The notes below the pieces were generated by a model. It made no database searches, was not told the origin of the DNA, and worked only from the letters and a program-made list of their open reading frames with translations. The translations under genes and the position numbers were made by a program. From Collinsella sp. (GTDB lineage: Bacteria; Actinomycetota; Coriobacteriia; Coriobacteriales; Coriobacteriaceae): a DNA stretch of 52,151 bases. The stretch spans positions 1-52,151 of the forward strand of contig JAHAAK010000014.1 of assembly GCA_018376905.1 (NCBI GenBank), given 5' to 3'. This document shows positions 7,374-16,327 of the stretch, piece by piece. Position 1 is the stretch's first letter; each line of letters begins with the position of its first letter.

Positions 7374-8594
7374 ATGCATCTAGCCCGTCGTGCCTGGTGC
7401 CGAACATATCAGACGGTTTTTCGCATTGCATTGCCGATCCTGCCCTATACCGAGCCGCGCATTTTAGAGCATGCCGAGGATGTGCCCGCGGTGCTTCAAA
7501 AGCGCTCGATCCAGAAGGTCCTTATCGTAACGGATCCCGGCATTGCCCGTCTGGGGCTCACGGCACCGCTCGAGGCGGCGCTCGCATCCAGGGGGATTGG
7601 CGTTACGGTCTATGCCGAAACGCGTACAAACCCTACGGTTTCAAACGTGGAGGAAGCGGCGTCCCTGTATCGAGAGAGTGCCTGCCGGGCCATTATCGGC
7701 TTTGGCGGAGGATCAGCCATGGACTGCGCCAAGGGCGTAGGCGCACGCATTGCGCAGCCAAACAAGCCCATCAACAAGATGCGCGGCCTGCTGCGGATTC
7801 ATCGTCGCCTGCCGCTGCTCATCGCCGTCCCCACCACGGCAGGCACGGGAAGCGAGGTCACACTTGCGGCGGTAATTACCGATGACGAGACGCACTACAA
7901 GTACCCCATTAACGACTTTGTGCTTATTCCGCGCTTTGCGGTGCACGACCCCGAGTTTACGCGCGGTCTGCCCGCCTCCATTACGGGGCAGACGGGTATG
8001 GACGCCCTGACGCATGCCGTCGAGGCCTTTATCGGGCGAAGCACCACGTCCTATACGCGCAAGATGGCACGACAGGCGGTGCAGCTCATCCACGACAATT
8101 TGCTCGAGGCCTATGAGCATGGCGACGACATGCGTGCGCGTCGCAATATGCTTTCGGCGGCGTATAAGGCGGGAGTTGCCTTTACGCGCTCCTATGTTGG
8201 ATACGTTCATGCCATCGCGCACAGTCTAGGCGGCCGATACGGAATTCCGCACGGTTTGGCCAACGCGATCATCCTGCCGCACATGCTTCGCGCTTATGGT
8301 GACGCCGCCGCCCCCAAGCTTGCCGATCTTGCTCGCATGGCGGGCATTGCGCCGGCTACCGCGCAGGACAGTCTTGCGGCCGAGGCCTTTATCGATTGGG
8401 TCGACCGCATGAACGAGGCCCTGGGAATCCCCAAATATGTCTCGGGTATTCGCCGCTCCGATATTCCGCAAATGGCGGCCCATGCCGATGCCGAGGCCAA
8501 TCCCCTGTACCCCGTTCCACTTTTGATGGACCGCTCGGAGCTCGAGCATATGTACGAGGTCGTCGCGGGTGGTATGTTTGAGGACGAGAACTAG
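7374..8594 (+). CDS. Iron-containing alcohol dehydrogenase
   Basis: The 406-residue group III dehydrogenase interconverts an alcohol and its aldehyde with NAD(P). The GGGSAMD motif (111-117) is the nucleotide-binding loop, and the metal ligands are probably Asp210, His214, His279 and His293. ATG 7374 follows AAGGAG at 8 nt. The aldehyde dehydrogenase gene starts 9 nt after the stop, so the pair probably forms a two-step alcohol-aldehyde-acid route. Substrate cannot be told from sequence. Confidence 0.93.
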   Translation: MHLARRAWCRTYQTVFRIALPILPYTEPRILEHAEDVPAVLQKRSIQKVLIVTDPGIARLGLTAPLEAALASRGIGVTVYAETRTNPTVSNVEEAASLYRESACRAIIGFGGGSAMDCAKGVGARIAQPNKPINKMRGLLRIHRRLPLLIAVPTTAGTGSEVTLAAVITDDETHYKYPINDFVLIPRFAVHDPEFTRGLPASITGQTGMDALTHAVEAFIGRSTTSYTRKMARQAVQLIHDNLLEAYEHGDDMRARRNMLSAAYKAGVAFTRSYVGYVHAIAHSLGGRYGIPHGLANAIILPHMLRAYGDAAAPKLADLARMAGIAPATAQDSLAAEAFIDWVDRMNEALGIPKYVSGIRRSDIPQMAAHADAEANPLYPVPLLMDRSELEHMYEVVAGGMFEDEN

Positions 8595-8603
8595 GAGGGT
8601 GCC

Positions 8604-9983
8604 ATGAACACCGAGGAAATTGCGCGCATCGTCGGCGATCAGCGCGCCTACTTTAAGACGCACGCCACGTTTGATGTCGATGCTCGACGTCGCGCACTCG
8701 TGAGTTTACGCGATGCGGTGCGGGCCCACGAGGCCGATATCGCTCATGCGCTCAAGACCGATTTGGGAAAGTCGCATGACGAGGCCTATATGTGCGAGAT
8801 TGGCACATCGCTTTCCGAGATTCGACATCAGATTGCGCATGTGGCCCGATGGAGTCGTCCGCGCCTGCGTCCGTGCGACCTCGCTAACGCCGTGAGCGTG
8901 TGCAAAACGCAAACCGTGCCCTATGGCGTCACGCTCATCATGGCGCCCTGGAACTATCCGTTTTTGCTGACGCTCGAGCCGCTCGCTGGCGCCCTTGCCG
9001 CGGGCAATACCGTGGTCATCAAGCCGAGCGCCTATGCTCCGGCATCGAGCGCGGTGCTCAGGCAAATCTGTGAAGAGGCATTTGATCCGCGCCTGGTGAC
9101 GGTTGTCGAGGGCGGGCGCGCCGAGAACGAAGCGCTGCTCGATGAGCACTGGGACAAGATCTTCTTTACCGGTAGCGTTCCGGTTGGCAAGCTCGTCATG
9201 GAGCGCGCAAGTAAAAACCTTACGCCCGTGACGCTTGAGCTGGGCGGAAAGAGTCCCTGCATCGTGGATGCGACGGCAAACTTGAAGGTCGCGGCACGGC
9301 GCATCGCCTTTGGTAAATGGCTCAACGTGGGGCAGACCTGCGTGGCGCCCGACTACCTGCTGGTCGATACGCGCGCGCACGACGAGCTGCTGGGCCTCAT
9401 CAAGGAGGAGGTCCGTCGCATGTTTGGCGAACATCCACTCGACAATGAGGATTACGGACATATCGTCAACGCCAAGCATTTTGCGCGTGCGCGCGGGCTG
9501 ATCGATCCCGATAAGGTCGTGCTTGGAGGTGCCGCGCGCGAGGCTTCGCTCAAGATTGAGCCGACAATTTTGGACGGCGTGGCCCCCGCTGACGCCGTGA
9601 TGCAGGAGGAGATCTTCGGTCCCATCTTGCCGGTGCTGACGTTTGAGAGCCTAGACGAGGCCGAAGCGTTTATTACGGATCGTCCGACGCCGCTGGCCCT
9701 GTATATCTTTAGCCAGGATCGTGCGGTTCAGCAACGCTTTGTGCGCTACGTGCCCTTTGGCGGCGGCTGCGTCAACGACACCATCATGCACTTGGCTACG
9801 AGCCATATGGGCTTTGGCGGCATGGGCGCGAGCGGTATGGGGCAGTACCATGGACGCGAGAGCTTCGATACGTTTAGCCACAAGAAGAGCATCGTGAACA
9901 AGGCAACTTGGCTGGACGTGCCGTTTCGGTATGCGCCCTACGCAAGCTGGAAGCACAAGTTCGTGCGCATGTTTGTGCATTAG
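8604..9983 (+). CDS. Aldehyde dehydrogenase, class 3 type
   Basis: The 459-residue NAD(P)-dependent enzyme oxidises aldehydes. Catalytic residues are Cys246 in GQTC and Glu212 in LELGGKSP; APWNYPF (114-120) and FFTGS are also typical. The short length and basic-aromatic tail (WKHKFVRMFVH) resemble the YwdH/fatty-aldehyde group, whose members often sit at membranes. GGAGGG lies 6 nt before the ATG. It is the second gene of the operon with the iron-dependent alcohol dehydrogenase and is followed by a terminator. Confidence 0.93.
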   Translation: MNTEEIARIVGDQRAYFKTHATFDVDARRRALVSLRDAVRAHEADIAHALKTDLGKSHDEAYMCEIGTSLSEIRHQIAHVARWSRPRLRPCDLANAVSVCKTQTVPYGVTLIMAPWNYPFLLTLEPLAGALAAGNTVVIKPSAYAPASSAVLRQICEEAFDPRLVTVVEGGRAENEALLDEHWDKIFFTGSVPVGKLVMERASKNLTPVTLELGGKSPCIVDATANLKVAARRIAFGKWLNVGQTCVAPDYLLVDTRAHDELLGLIKEEVRRMFGEHPLDNEDYGHIVNAKHFARARGLIDPDKVVLGGAAREASLKIEPTILDGVAPADAVMQEEIFGPILPVLTFESLDEAEAFITDRPTPLALYIFSQDRAVQQRFVRYVPFGGGCVNDTIMHLATSHMGFGGMGASGMGQYHGRESFDTFSHKKSIVNKATWLDVPFRYAPYASWKHKFVRMFVH

Positions 9984-9991
9984 AAAAGGGC

Positions 9992-10029
9992 GCAGGTAAT
10001 ACGAACAAGTGTTCCTATTACCTGCATTT
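9992..10029 (+). terminator. Intrinsic terminator of the dehydrogenase operon
   Basis: GCAGGTAAT (9992-10000) pairs with ATTACCTGC (10017-10025), extended inside by GAAC/GTTC, followed by ATTTT. It begins 9 nt after the aldehyde dehydrogenase stop. Confidence 0.75.
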
Positions 10030-10062
10030 TGCGTTAGACTACTGTTATGGAGCACGGATGGG

Positions 10063-10087
10063 CCAACTCCCTTTAGAAGGGATTTGG
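10063..10087 (+). promoter_or_regulatory. Hairpin that hides the Shine-Dalgarno of a small toxin-like ORF
   Basis: CCAA (10063-10066) pairs with TTGG (10084-10087) and TCCCTT (10068-10073) with AAGGGA (10077-10082). The AAGGGA is the only good ribosome site for the small ORF at 10089, and the stem ends one base before its ATG. Such occlusion is a known feature of type I toxin mRNAs. Confidence 0.65.
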
Positions 10088-10088
10088 T

Positions 10089-10172
10089 ATGAACGTAAGC
10101 GATGTTATTTCGTTATTGGCGTTGTTGATTGCGGCTATCGAACTCGGTCTGTTTATCGGCCGAATGAAATAG
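10089..10172 (+). CDS. Small hydrophobic peptide, candidate type I (holin-like) toxin
   Basis: The 27-residue ORF begins MNVSDVIS and ends IGRMK. Residues 6-23 form a single Leu/Ile/Ala-rich membrane segment, with a charged tail. Length and layout resemble the small 'putative holin-like toxin' peptides of type I toxin-antitoxin loci in Gram-positives. Support comes from the Shine-Dalgarno at a good distance, its occlusion by a hairpin (10063-10087), and a GC-rich imperfect stem directly after the stop (about 10172-10198). The expected antisense RNA was not identified. It could also be a non-toxic small membrane protein. From 10199 to 10408 I see no convincing gene. Confidence 0.6.
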   Translation: MNVSDVISLLALLIAAIELGLFIGRMK

Positions 10173-10408
10173 CCGCCCCCGCGTAAGCGAAGACGGCCAC
10201 TTCTCACGATGAAAACGTGTATCGGAGTTGGCAAGACCCGCGGCAACGGGTGCCATCCGTGTTCCTATCTTATCTGCAAGCGTTCTGTCGCGCAAGCGTT
10301 GAGGCAAACGATTGAAGGACGCAGACAGGATGTATTTGTGTCCGCACGGGACCGTAGACTTCTCAATAAGGTTACACACCGGTTTATCCGGCCGTTAGAG
10401 GAGCTGCT

Positions 10409-10735
10409 ATGTACGAGCCTTCACGTGTTCTTCTGTCATTTCACATTGCAGGATTTCAGTATGCCGATGGCGCCTTGGTCCTGGGCGATCTTAAAGCGGG
10501 CGATAAGCTGACGCTGTGTGCCGAGCGCGATAATCCCCATGACCCTGAGGCGGTTGCGATCTATTACGGCAACACCAAGCTTGGCTATGTTCCGGGAAAC
10601 GAGGTCGGCCCACTGTCCTTGATGATGTATTACGGCCACGAGGACGTATTTGAGGCTCGCGTGCAACAGGTTGCTCCCGAGCGCAGCCCGTGGCACCAGG
10701 TGCGCGTTGGCCTCTATGTGGTGGATGCTCGCTAG
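10409..10735 (+). CDS. HIRAN domain protein
   Basis: The 108-residue protein consists almost only of a HIRAN domain (about 8-75), with FHIAGF, the RDNPHDPEAVAI stretch and LGYVP. In Rad5/HLTF this domain binds DNA ends; stand-alone bacterial versions often occur near repair or mobile genes. GAGGAG precedes the ATG. A 59-residue gene starts 18 nt after the stop, so they are probably co-transcribed. Cellular role unknown. Confidence 0.8.
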   Translation: MYEPSRVLLSFHIAGFQYADGALVLGDLKAGDKLTLCAERDNPHDPEAVAIYYGNTKLGYVPGNEVGPLSLMMYYGHEDVFEARVQQVAPERSPWHQVRVGLYVVDAR

Positions 10736-10753
10736 TCGGCAAGGGAGGCGGCC

Positions 10754-10933
10754 ATGTTTGATGACGACGACCTATTCAATCTGACAGACGATTCGTTTGA
10801 GTGGGATCTGCTACTCGATGACGATGAGTTGGAGCAGGATCGTAGGAAACGGCAGGGCAAGAAAACTCAGGGTGACGCTTCGAAAAAGCAAGACAAACGC
10901 CGCCGCGGCCTGTTCGGCGGGCTCTTTGGCTAA
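10754..10933 (+). CDS. Small protein with acidic N-terminus and basic C-terminus, unknown
   Basis: The 59-residue ORF has AAGGGAGG before its ATG. The first 27 residues are strongly acidic (MFDDDD, LLLDDDELEQD); the rest is basic, with KKQDKRRRG and a GLFGGLFG end. It has no Cys and no membrane segment. Its place 18 nt after the HIRAN gene suggests a functional link. I do not recognise a family. Confidence 0.65.
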   Translation: MFDDDDLFNLTDDSFEWDLLLDDDELEQDRRKRQGKKTQGDASKKQDKRRRGLFGGLFG

Positions 10934-10999
10934 CCGCCGTATCGCTGTGTCTGTATACTTAGCACGAGTTTGACGCGTTGCGAAATGAGGGCATAGACG

Positions 11000-11545
11000 A
11001 TGATGTGGTTTACCGCCGACTTGCACCTGGGCGATACGAATATCTTGCACGACATGGATCGGCCGTTTGATTCGGTCGAGGAGATGAACCGCAAGGTCAT
11101 CGATGCCATCAATGAGTGCGTGGCCGCGGACGACCGCCTCTATATTCTGGGTGACTTTACCTATCGTTTGCCCCTAGCGGACGCCGTGCACCTGCGCGAG
11201 CGTATCGAATGCAAGAATGTGACGCTCATCTGCGGTAACCATGACGGCGACTGGGAAGATCCCGACGCCCCGCAAATTTGGGAAGACGTGCGCGATTACC
11301 TGGAGGTTGCTCCCGGCTATGCCAAGGGCCATCGTCTGGTGATGAGCCATTACCCCATGCTCAGCTGGAATGGTAAGGCGCGTGGTGCCATCATGCTACA
11401 CGGGCATATCCACAGCAGAGGAGACCGCACCAACGTGCGCAACCGCGACCGCGAACGTCCTATCTTTCGCTACGATGTCGGCCTCGACGCCAACGAGTAC
11501 AAGCCCGTAAGCCGCGACCAGATTCTTAGCTTCTTTGGGCTATAG
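11000..11545 (+). CDS. Metallophosphoesterase
   Basis: The 181-residue calcineurin-like phosphoesterase has all metal-binding motifs: DLHLGD (7-12), GDF, GNHD, a later His (MSHYPM) and HGHIH. It should be a two-metal phosphohydrolase in the cytosol; the substrate cannot be read from sequence. Size and motif spacing match the small stand-alone members seen in phages and bacteria. It follows the HIRAN pair by 66 bp in the same direction and is followed by a terminator. Confidence 0.92.
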   Translation: MMWFTADLHLGDTNILHDMDRPFDSVEEMNRKVIDAINECVAADDRLYILGDFTYRLPLADAVHLRERIECKNVTLICGNHDGDWEDPDAPQIWEDVRDYLEVAPGYAKGHRLVMSHYPMLSWNGKARGAIMLHGHIHSRGDRTNVRNRDRERPIFRYDVGLDANEYKPVSRDQILSFFGL

Positions 11546-11627
11546 GGCGCCAGAACCACCACAATAGGGATAGGCACCTTTGCGGTGGTTCCGGCGCCGT
11601 TGCCATTATGGCGGCGGCGCCTTTTTT
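11546..11627 (+). terminator. Terminator region with two competing hairpins
   Basis: GGCGCC at 11593-11598 can pair either upstream with GGCGCC 11546-11551 (extended by AACCACC/GGTGGTT) or downstream as GGCGCCG with CGGCGCC 11615-11621. The downstream fold is followed by TTTTTT, so it is a terminator; the upstream fold would exclude it. It lies between the phosphoesterase and the DUF2130 gene. Confidence 0.6.
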
Positions 11628-11685
11628 GTCCGTGCAGCGCGGTAGAGTGTAGGCGGTTGAAATTTGCGTTCATCGAGGAGCTGCT

Positions 11686-13443
11686 ATGAATGAGATCAAG
11701 TGCCCGCATTGTGGCGAAGTCTTTAAGGTCGATGCGTCTGGCTATGCGGATATTGTCAAGCAAGTGCGCGATGCCGAGTTTTCGCGCGACCTGGATGAGC
11801 GTGTGAAGGCAGTCCAGCGCGAGGGCGAGCAGGCGCTGGAGCTTGAGCGCTCGCGTTTGACGGCTGCCTTGCAAAAGGCAGAGTCTCAGCGCAACGCTCA
11901 GCTTATCGAGCAGAAGAACGCTGCAGCTCAACAGCTGGCACAAGAGGTTGCCAAGCGCGATGCTGAGCTTGCCGAGCTGCGCGCCAAGCTCGAGGGCGCT
12001 GCCGCAGAGCGCGAGAGTGCAAGCCAGCGCGCGGCGGTTGAGGCCCGTGCCGACGCTCAAAAGGAAAACGCCGAGCTTCAGCGAGAAATCGACAATTTGC
12101 GTGCGCAGCTGGAGCGCAAAGATGACGAAGCTAAGCTCGTCGAGTCGGCGGCGCGCAACGCTGCTCAAAACGATTTAGCTGCACGTGATGCTCAGATTGC
12201 CGAGCTGCAGGCCAGGCTTGCCGCGGCGGACAAGGCCCAGGAGATGGCGCTTGCCGCCGCTGCGGCTGAGTCGCAGCGCGAGCTCGATGCCGCTCGCAGC
12301 GAGGCCGAGCGCGCGCTTACTGACTATCGCGCGAAGGTGCAAGAGAAGTTTTCCGCCGCAAAGGCTCAGTCCGAGCAAGAGGCTGAGGGTCTGCGCGCCC
12401 AGCTGCGCGAGCAGGAGCTGATGGCAAAAATGAACCTGTCGGAGGCGGTCGCCGCGGCGGAGCGAGAGCGTGATGAGGCGCGTGCCAAACTGACGAGCGA
12501 GCTGGCGGTGCGCGATTCTCGCGAGGAACAGGCCAAGGCGGCACACGAGCTCGAGCTTGCGCAGGCCAAGCGCGCGAGCGATGACCTGATTCGCTACAAG
12601 GACGAAGAGATCGAGCGCCTTAAGGACATGAAGGTCCGCCTGTCCACCAAGATGGTGGGCGAGTCGCTCGAGCAGCACTGCGAGACCGAGTTTAACCGCC
12701 TGCGCATGACGGCGTTTCCCAACGCGTACTTCGAGAAGGACAACGATGCGTCCGAGGGCACCAAGGGCGACTTCATTTTCCGTGAGTGCGACGCGAGCGG
12801 CAACGAGGTCATTTCGATTATGTTCGAGATGAAAAACGAGAACGACGAGACTGCGACCAAGCATAAAAACGAGGACTTCTTTAAGAAACTCGATCACGAT
12901 CGTCGCCAGAAAGGCTGTGAGTACGCGGTGCTCTGCACGTTGCTCGAACCCGAGAGCGAGCTTTACAACGCCGGCATCGTGGACGTGAGCTATCGCTACG
13001 AGAAGATGTACGTGATTCGCCCACAGTTCTTTATTCCCATGATCACGCTTCTTCGCAACGCCGCCATGGGTTCGCTGCGCTATAAGCAGGAACTGGCGGA
13101 GTACAAACAGCAGAATATCGACGTCACGAACTTCGAAGCCAAGATGGAGAAGTTCAAGAATGATTTCGGTCGCAACTACGAGATCGCGAGCCGCAAGTTC
13201 CAAACGGCGATTGATGAGATCGACAAGACGATTAGCCACCTGCAGAAAACCAAGGAGGCGTTGCTGTCCTCCGAGAACAATCTGCGCCTAGCCAACAAGA
13301 AGGCGGACGATCTTACCATTCGCAAGCTCACGTGGGGCAACAAGACCATGAAGGCCGCGTTTGACGAGGCGCGCGGGGCTGCGACAGAGACAAACGATGA
13401 GCCAGCCGAGGCGGATTCGTATGAGGTCGAGGGTGCCGAGTAA
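11686..13443 (+). CDS. DUF2130 protein: zinc ribbon, long coiled coil, nuclease-like C-terminus
   Basis: The 585-residue protein starts with a CPHCG half-ribbon. It then has about 270 residues of Ala/Glu/Arg-rich coiled coil (about 25-300) and a globular C-terminal region typical of DUF2130. In that region KGDFIF and, about 18 residues later, FEMKNEND look like the D...ExK pattern of a PD-(D/E)XK nuclease fold. GAGGAG precedes ATG 11686. The SMC-like coil plus nuclease core suggests DNA processing, but the family's role is not established. A strong shared terminator follows. Confidence 0.85.
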   Translation: MNEIKCPHCGEVFKVDASGYADIVKQVRDAEFSRDLDERVKAVQREGEQALELERSRLTAALQKAESQRNAQLIEQKNAAAQQLAQEVAKRDAELAELRAKLEGAAAERESASQRAAVEARADAQKENAELQREIDNLRAQLERKDDEAKLVESAARNAAQNDLAARDAQIAELQARLAAADKAQEMALAAAAAESQRELDAARSEAERALTDYRAKVQEKFSAAKAQSEQEAEGLRAQLREQELMAKMNLSEAVAAAERERDEARAKLTSELAVRDSREEQAKAAHELELAQAKRASDDLIRYKDEEIERLKDMKVRLSTKMVGESLEQHCETEFNRLRMTAFPNAYFEKDNDASEGTKGDFIFRECDASGNEVISIMFEMKNENDETATKHKNEDFFKKLDHDRRQKGCEYAVLCTLLEPESELYNAGIVDVSYRYEKMYVIRPQFFIPMITLLRNAAMGSLRYKQELAEYKQQNIDVTNFEAKMEKFKNDFGRNYEIASRKFQTAIDEIDKTISHLQKTKEALLSSENNLRLANKKADDLTIRKLTWGNKTMKAAFDEARGAATETNDEPAEADSYEVEGAE

Positions 13444-13464
13444 GGCATAGCGTATAGCGCAAAA

Positions 13465-13498
13465 GCGGGGCCGCTGGCTATATTGCCAGCGGCCCCGC
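13465..13498. terminator. Bidirectional terminator between convergent genes
   Basis: A 14-bp perfect stem (13465-13478 with 13485-13498) with a 6-nt loop sits between the DUF2130 gene and the convergent helicase gene. TTCGTTT follows on the plus strand and TTTTGCGC on the minus strand. Confidence 0.85.
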
Positions 13499-13522
13499 TT
13501 CGTTTCGTTCCAGTATGTTCGG

Positions 13523-16204
13523 CTAGTCCTCGAGCAGGTCCTCGATAAAGCCGACGCGGTAGTTTTTGAAGATGACCTCGCCGCCGTCTTGCGTGGCGTC
13601 CAGATCGACATCGCCCATGATGCCAAAATCGTGGTCGCCATCCTCGTCGGCAAAGATCTGGTGCACGTGCCATACGTGCGCGGTCTTCTCGTCGGACTCG
13701 TCAATGGAAAACATCGCGGCGCTGTGGGCATCTCCGTCGGTGAGGATTTCCTCGTGCTGCTCGTGGTAAGCGTCGAGTGCTTTTTGCCAGCGGATCTCGC
13801 TCATGCCCCAGTCGTCGTCGAGCTCGCCCAGGTCGCGAACGTGCTCGCGGGCGGCAAGGGTCACGCGGCGGAAGAGCGCGTTGCGCACCAATAGCGTGCA
13901 GCCGCGACGGTCCGCCACGACCTCGTCGATGCCCTGCGGCGGCGCAGCATCGAGGGCTGCCGGGTTGCCGGCGTTCTCCCACTCATCCACCAGGCTCGAG
14001 TCCACCGAGCGCACCACAAAGCCCAGCCACGAGATAATGTCGCGCAGGCGCTCGTCGCGCTTCTCGATGGGCACGGTGCGGTCGAGTGAACGGTAGGCCT
14101 CTGCCAGGTAACGCAGCAAAATGCCCTCGGAGCGGGCGATGCCGAGCTTTTGGATATAGCCCTTAAAGTCGCTCGCGCTCTCCAGCATGTCGCGCAGGAC
14201 GCTCTTGGGCGAGAGCTGGTAGTCGTTGGCCCAAGGTACTTCTTGGCAGTACTTGTCGAAGGCGGCATCGAGCAAGTCCTCGAGCGGCTTTTCGTAGGTG
14301 ACATCCTGGATGCGCTCCAGGCGTTCCTCATATTCGACGCCGTCAGCCTTCATTTCGGCCATCGCGCGGTCGCGCGCGGCGCGCTCCTGTGCGCGCAGCA
14401 CCTGCTTGGGATCCTCGAGCGTTGCCTCGACCATCGAGATCAGATCCATGGTATAGGTCTCGCTCTCGGGGTCGAGCAGCTCCAACGCGGCAAGCAAGAA
14501 CGGCGAGAGCGGCTGATCGAGTGCGAAGTCCTCGGGCAGATCGACCGTCAGCGCGTAGTCGATGTCCGGCGCGGCGTCAGCCGGAGCGTCGGGCGCGGGC
14601 GGCACCTCGGTGCGAACGACGACGCCGGAATCGATGAGTGTGGCGAAGATTTCGTCGGCGCGAACCTCGAGCTTGGCCTTTTCCTCGGGAGTCTGCAGGC
14701 TCGTTTCGATGAGGTCGTGTACGCGGGCTCGGGCATCGCCGCCCTGCTCGACCACGCTAATCACCATGGAGTGTGTGATGCGAAGGCGCGGCTTGAGCGT
14801 CTCGGGCTGCGTCTCGATCAGGCGCTCAAAGGTCTGCTTGTTCCAGGTGACAAAGCCCTCGGGGGCCTTTTTCTTTTTAATCTTGCGGAGCTTCTTGGGG
14901 TCGTCGCCCGCCTTGGCCATGAGCTTAGCGTTCTCGATCTCGTGCTCCGGGGCCTCGGCGATGACCATGCCCTCGGTATCGAAGCCCGAACGGCCGGCGC
15001 GACCAGCGATCTGATGGAACTCGCGGGCGCGCAGGCGACGCATCTTGTAGCCGTCGAACTTGGTGAGCGCGGTGAGTACCACGGTGTGGATGGGTACGTT
15101 GATGCCGACGCCGAGCGTATCGGTGCCGCAGATGACGGGCAGCAGGCCCTGCTGCGCCAGGCGCTCCACCAGCAGGCGATAGCGCGGCAACATGCCGGCA
15201 TGGTGCACGCCGACGCCGCATCCAAGCAGGCGTTTGAGAATCTTACCAAAGGCCGTGGAGAAGCTCGTCCCCTTTGCCGCTTCTTTGATGGCCTCGCGCT
15301 GCTCCTTGCTGGCGATGCCAAAATTGGCGAGCGACTGTGCCGTTGCAAGGGCGGCATCCTGGCTAAAGTGCACGATATAGAGCGGGGCCTCGCCGCGGCG
15401 CATGGCGAGCTCGACCGTGCCCTCGAGGGAGGTCGTCACGTAGTCGTAGCTCAGCGGCACGGGGCGCGGGGCATCGACGACCAAGTCGCAGGTAGCACCG
15501 GTGTGTTCCTCGAGTGAGGCGGCGATGGCAGTGACATCGCCGAGCGTGGCGCTCATGAGCATGAATTGCGTGTGGGGCAGGGTGAGCAGCGGCACCTGCC
15601 AAGCCCAACCGCGGTCGGGGTCGGCAAAGTAGTGGAACTCGTCCATGGCCACGCAGCCCACGTCGGCATCTTCGCTCTCGCGCAGTGCGTCGTTGGCAAG
15701 GATCTCTGCCGTGCAGCAGATGACGGGTGCCTTGGTGTTGATATGCGTGTCGCCGGTAATCATGCCTACGTTATCGCGGCCGAGCACCTGCACAAGGTCG
15801 AAAAACTTCTCGCTGACCAGAGCCTTGATGGGAGCCGTGTAGTAGCAGCGCTTGCCCTGCGCCATGCCCATAAAGAGCATTCCCAGCGCGACGAGCGATT
15901 TACCCGATCCGGTCGGTGTTCCCAAAATGACATGGTCACCGGCGGCTAGATCCATGAGGGCCTCTTCCTGGTGGTCCCACAGCTCAATACCGCGATCGCT
16001 CGTCCATTCAAAGAAACGTTCGAAGGCCTGATCGGGCGTGAGCCACGGTTCGGGCTCACTGCCATCCTCGGGCTCCCACCAGGTGGGGGAGAGCGCGCCG
16101 AGCGAACCGAACTCGGCTTCGGTTCCCGTGCCGCCCGAGAATGAGCTGGCGGCTCCGGCGCCGGAAACGGTGCTGGCGGTGGTGTCTGTCGTGGTCTGTG
16201 CCAT
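13523..16204 (-). CDS. Superfamily 2 RNA/DNA helicase of the DUF3516 type
   Basis: The 893-residue protein has Walker A GTPTGSGKS (95-103), motif II DEFH (188-191), SAT (218-220) and motif VI QIAGRAGR. A long C-terminal region follows, as in the actinobacterial DUF3516 helicases, which are Ski2-like. The DEFH variant and the IKKKKAPEG stretch after the helicase core fit this group. Its role is probably RNA turnover or ribosome-related. ATG 16204 starts MAQTTTD and has GAGAGAAAG upstream; in-frame starts further up would fall in a 119-bp repeat and are unlikely. The first 60 residues look disordered. Confidence 0.9.
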   Translation of the reverse strand: MAQTTTDTTASTVSGAGAASSFSGGTGTEAEFGSLGALSPTWWEPEDGSEPEPWLTPDQAFERFFEWTSDRGIELWDHQEEALMDLAAGDHVILGTPTGSGKSLVALGMLFMGMAQGKRCYYTAPIKALVSEKFFDLVQVLGRDNVGMITGDTHINTKAPVICCTAEILANDALRESEDADVGCVAMDEFHYFADPDRGWAWQVPLLTLPHTQFMLMSATLGDVTAIAASLEEHTGATCDLVVDAPRPVPLSYDYVTTSLEGTVELAMRRGEAPLYIVHFSQDAALATAQSLANFGIASKEQREAIKEAAKGTSFSTAFGKILKRLLGCGVGVHHAGMLPRYRLLVERLAQQGLLPVICGTDTLGVGINVPIHTVVLTALTKFDGYKMRRLRAREFHQIAGRAGRSGFDTEGMVIAEAPEHEIENAKLMAKAGDDPKKLRKIKKKKAPEGFVTWNKQTFERLIETQPETLKPRLRITHSMVISVVEQGGDARARVHDLIETSLQTPEEKAKLEVRADEIFATLIDSGVVVRTEVPPAPDAPADAAPDIDYALTVDLPEDFALDQPLSPFLLAALELLDPESETYTMDLISMVEATLEDPKQVLRAQERAARDRAMAEMKADGVEYEERLERIQDVTYEKPLEDLLDAAFDKYCQEVPWANDYQLSPKSVLRDMLESASDFKGYIQKLGIARSEGILLRYLAEAYRSLDRTVPIEKRDERLRDIISWLGFVVRSVDSSLVDEWENAGNPAALDAAPPQGIDEVVADRRGCTLLVRNALFRRVTLAAREHVRDLGELDDDWGMSEIRWQKALDAYHEQHEEILTDGDAHSAAMFSIDESDEKTAHVWHVHQIFADEDGDHDFGIMGDVDLDATQDGGEVIFKNYRVGFIEDLLED

Positions 16205-16327
16205 GTGGTTGCTTTCTCTCGCGTTTGTCCGCCAACTATTATGGCGTAGCGTCGCATCGATGCGTTCGCAGGCAAGAAAATGCAGGAAATGGGCGTTCTG
16301 CCCAGCCGTTTGGTGCAGTTGCCAGCT

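Noticed and set aside
10209..10511. 100-codon plus-strand frame before the HIRAN gene
   Set aside because: It overlaps the HIRAN start in another frame, has no Shine-Dalgarno and no recognisable pattern.
14150..15517. 455-codon plus-strand frame within the DUF3516 helicase
   Set aside because: Antisense shadow with no motif; the minus strand encodes an intact helicase.
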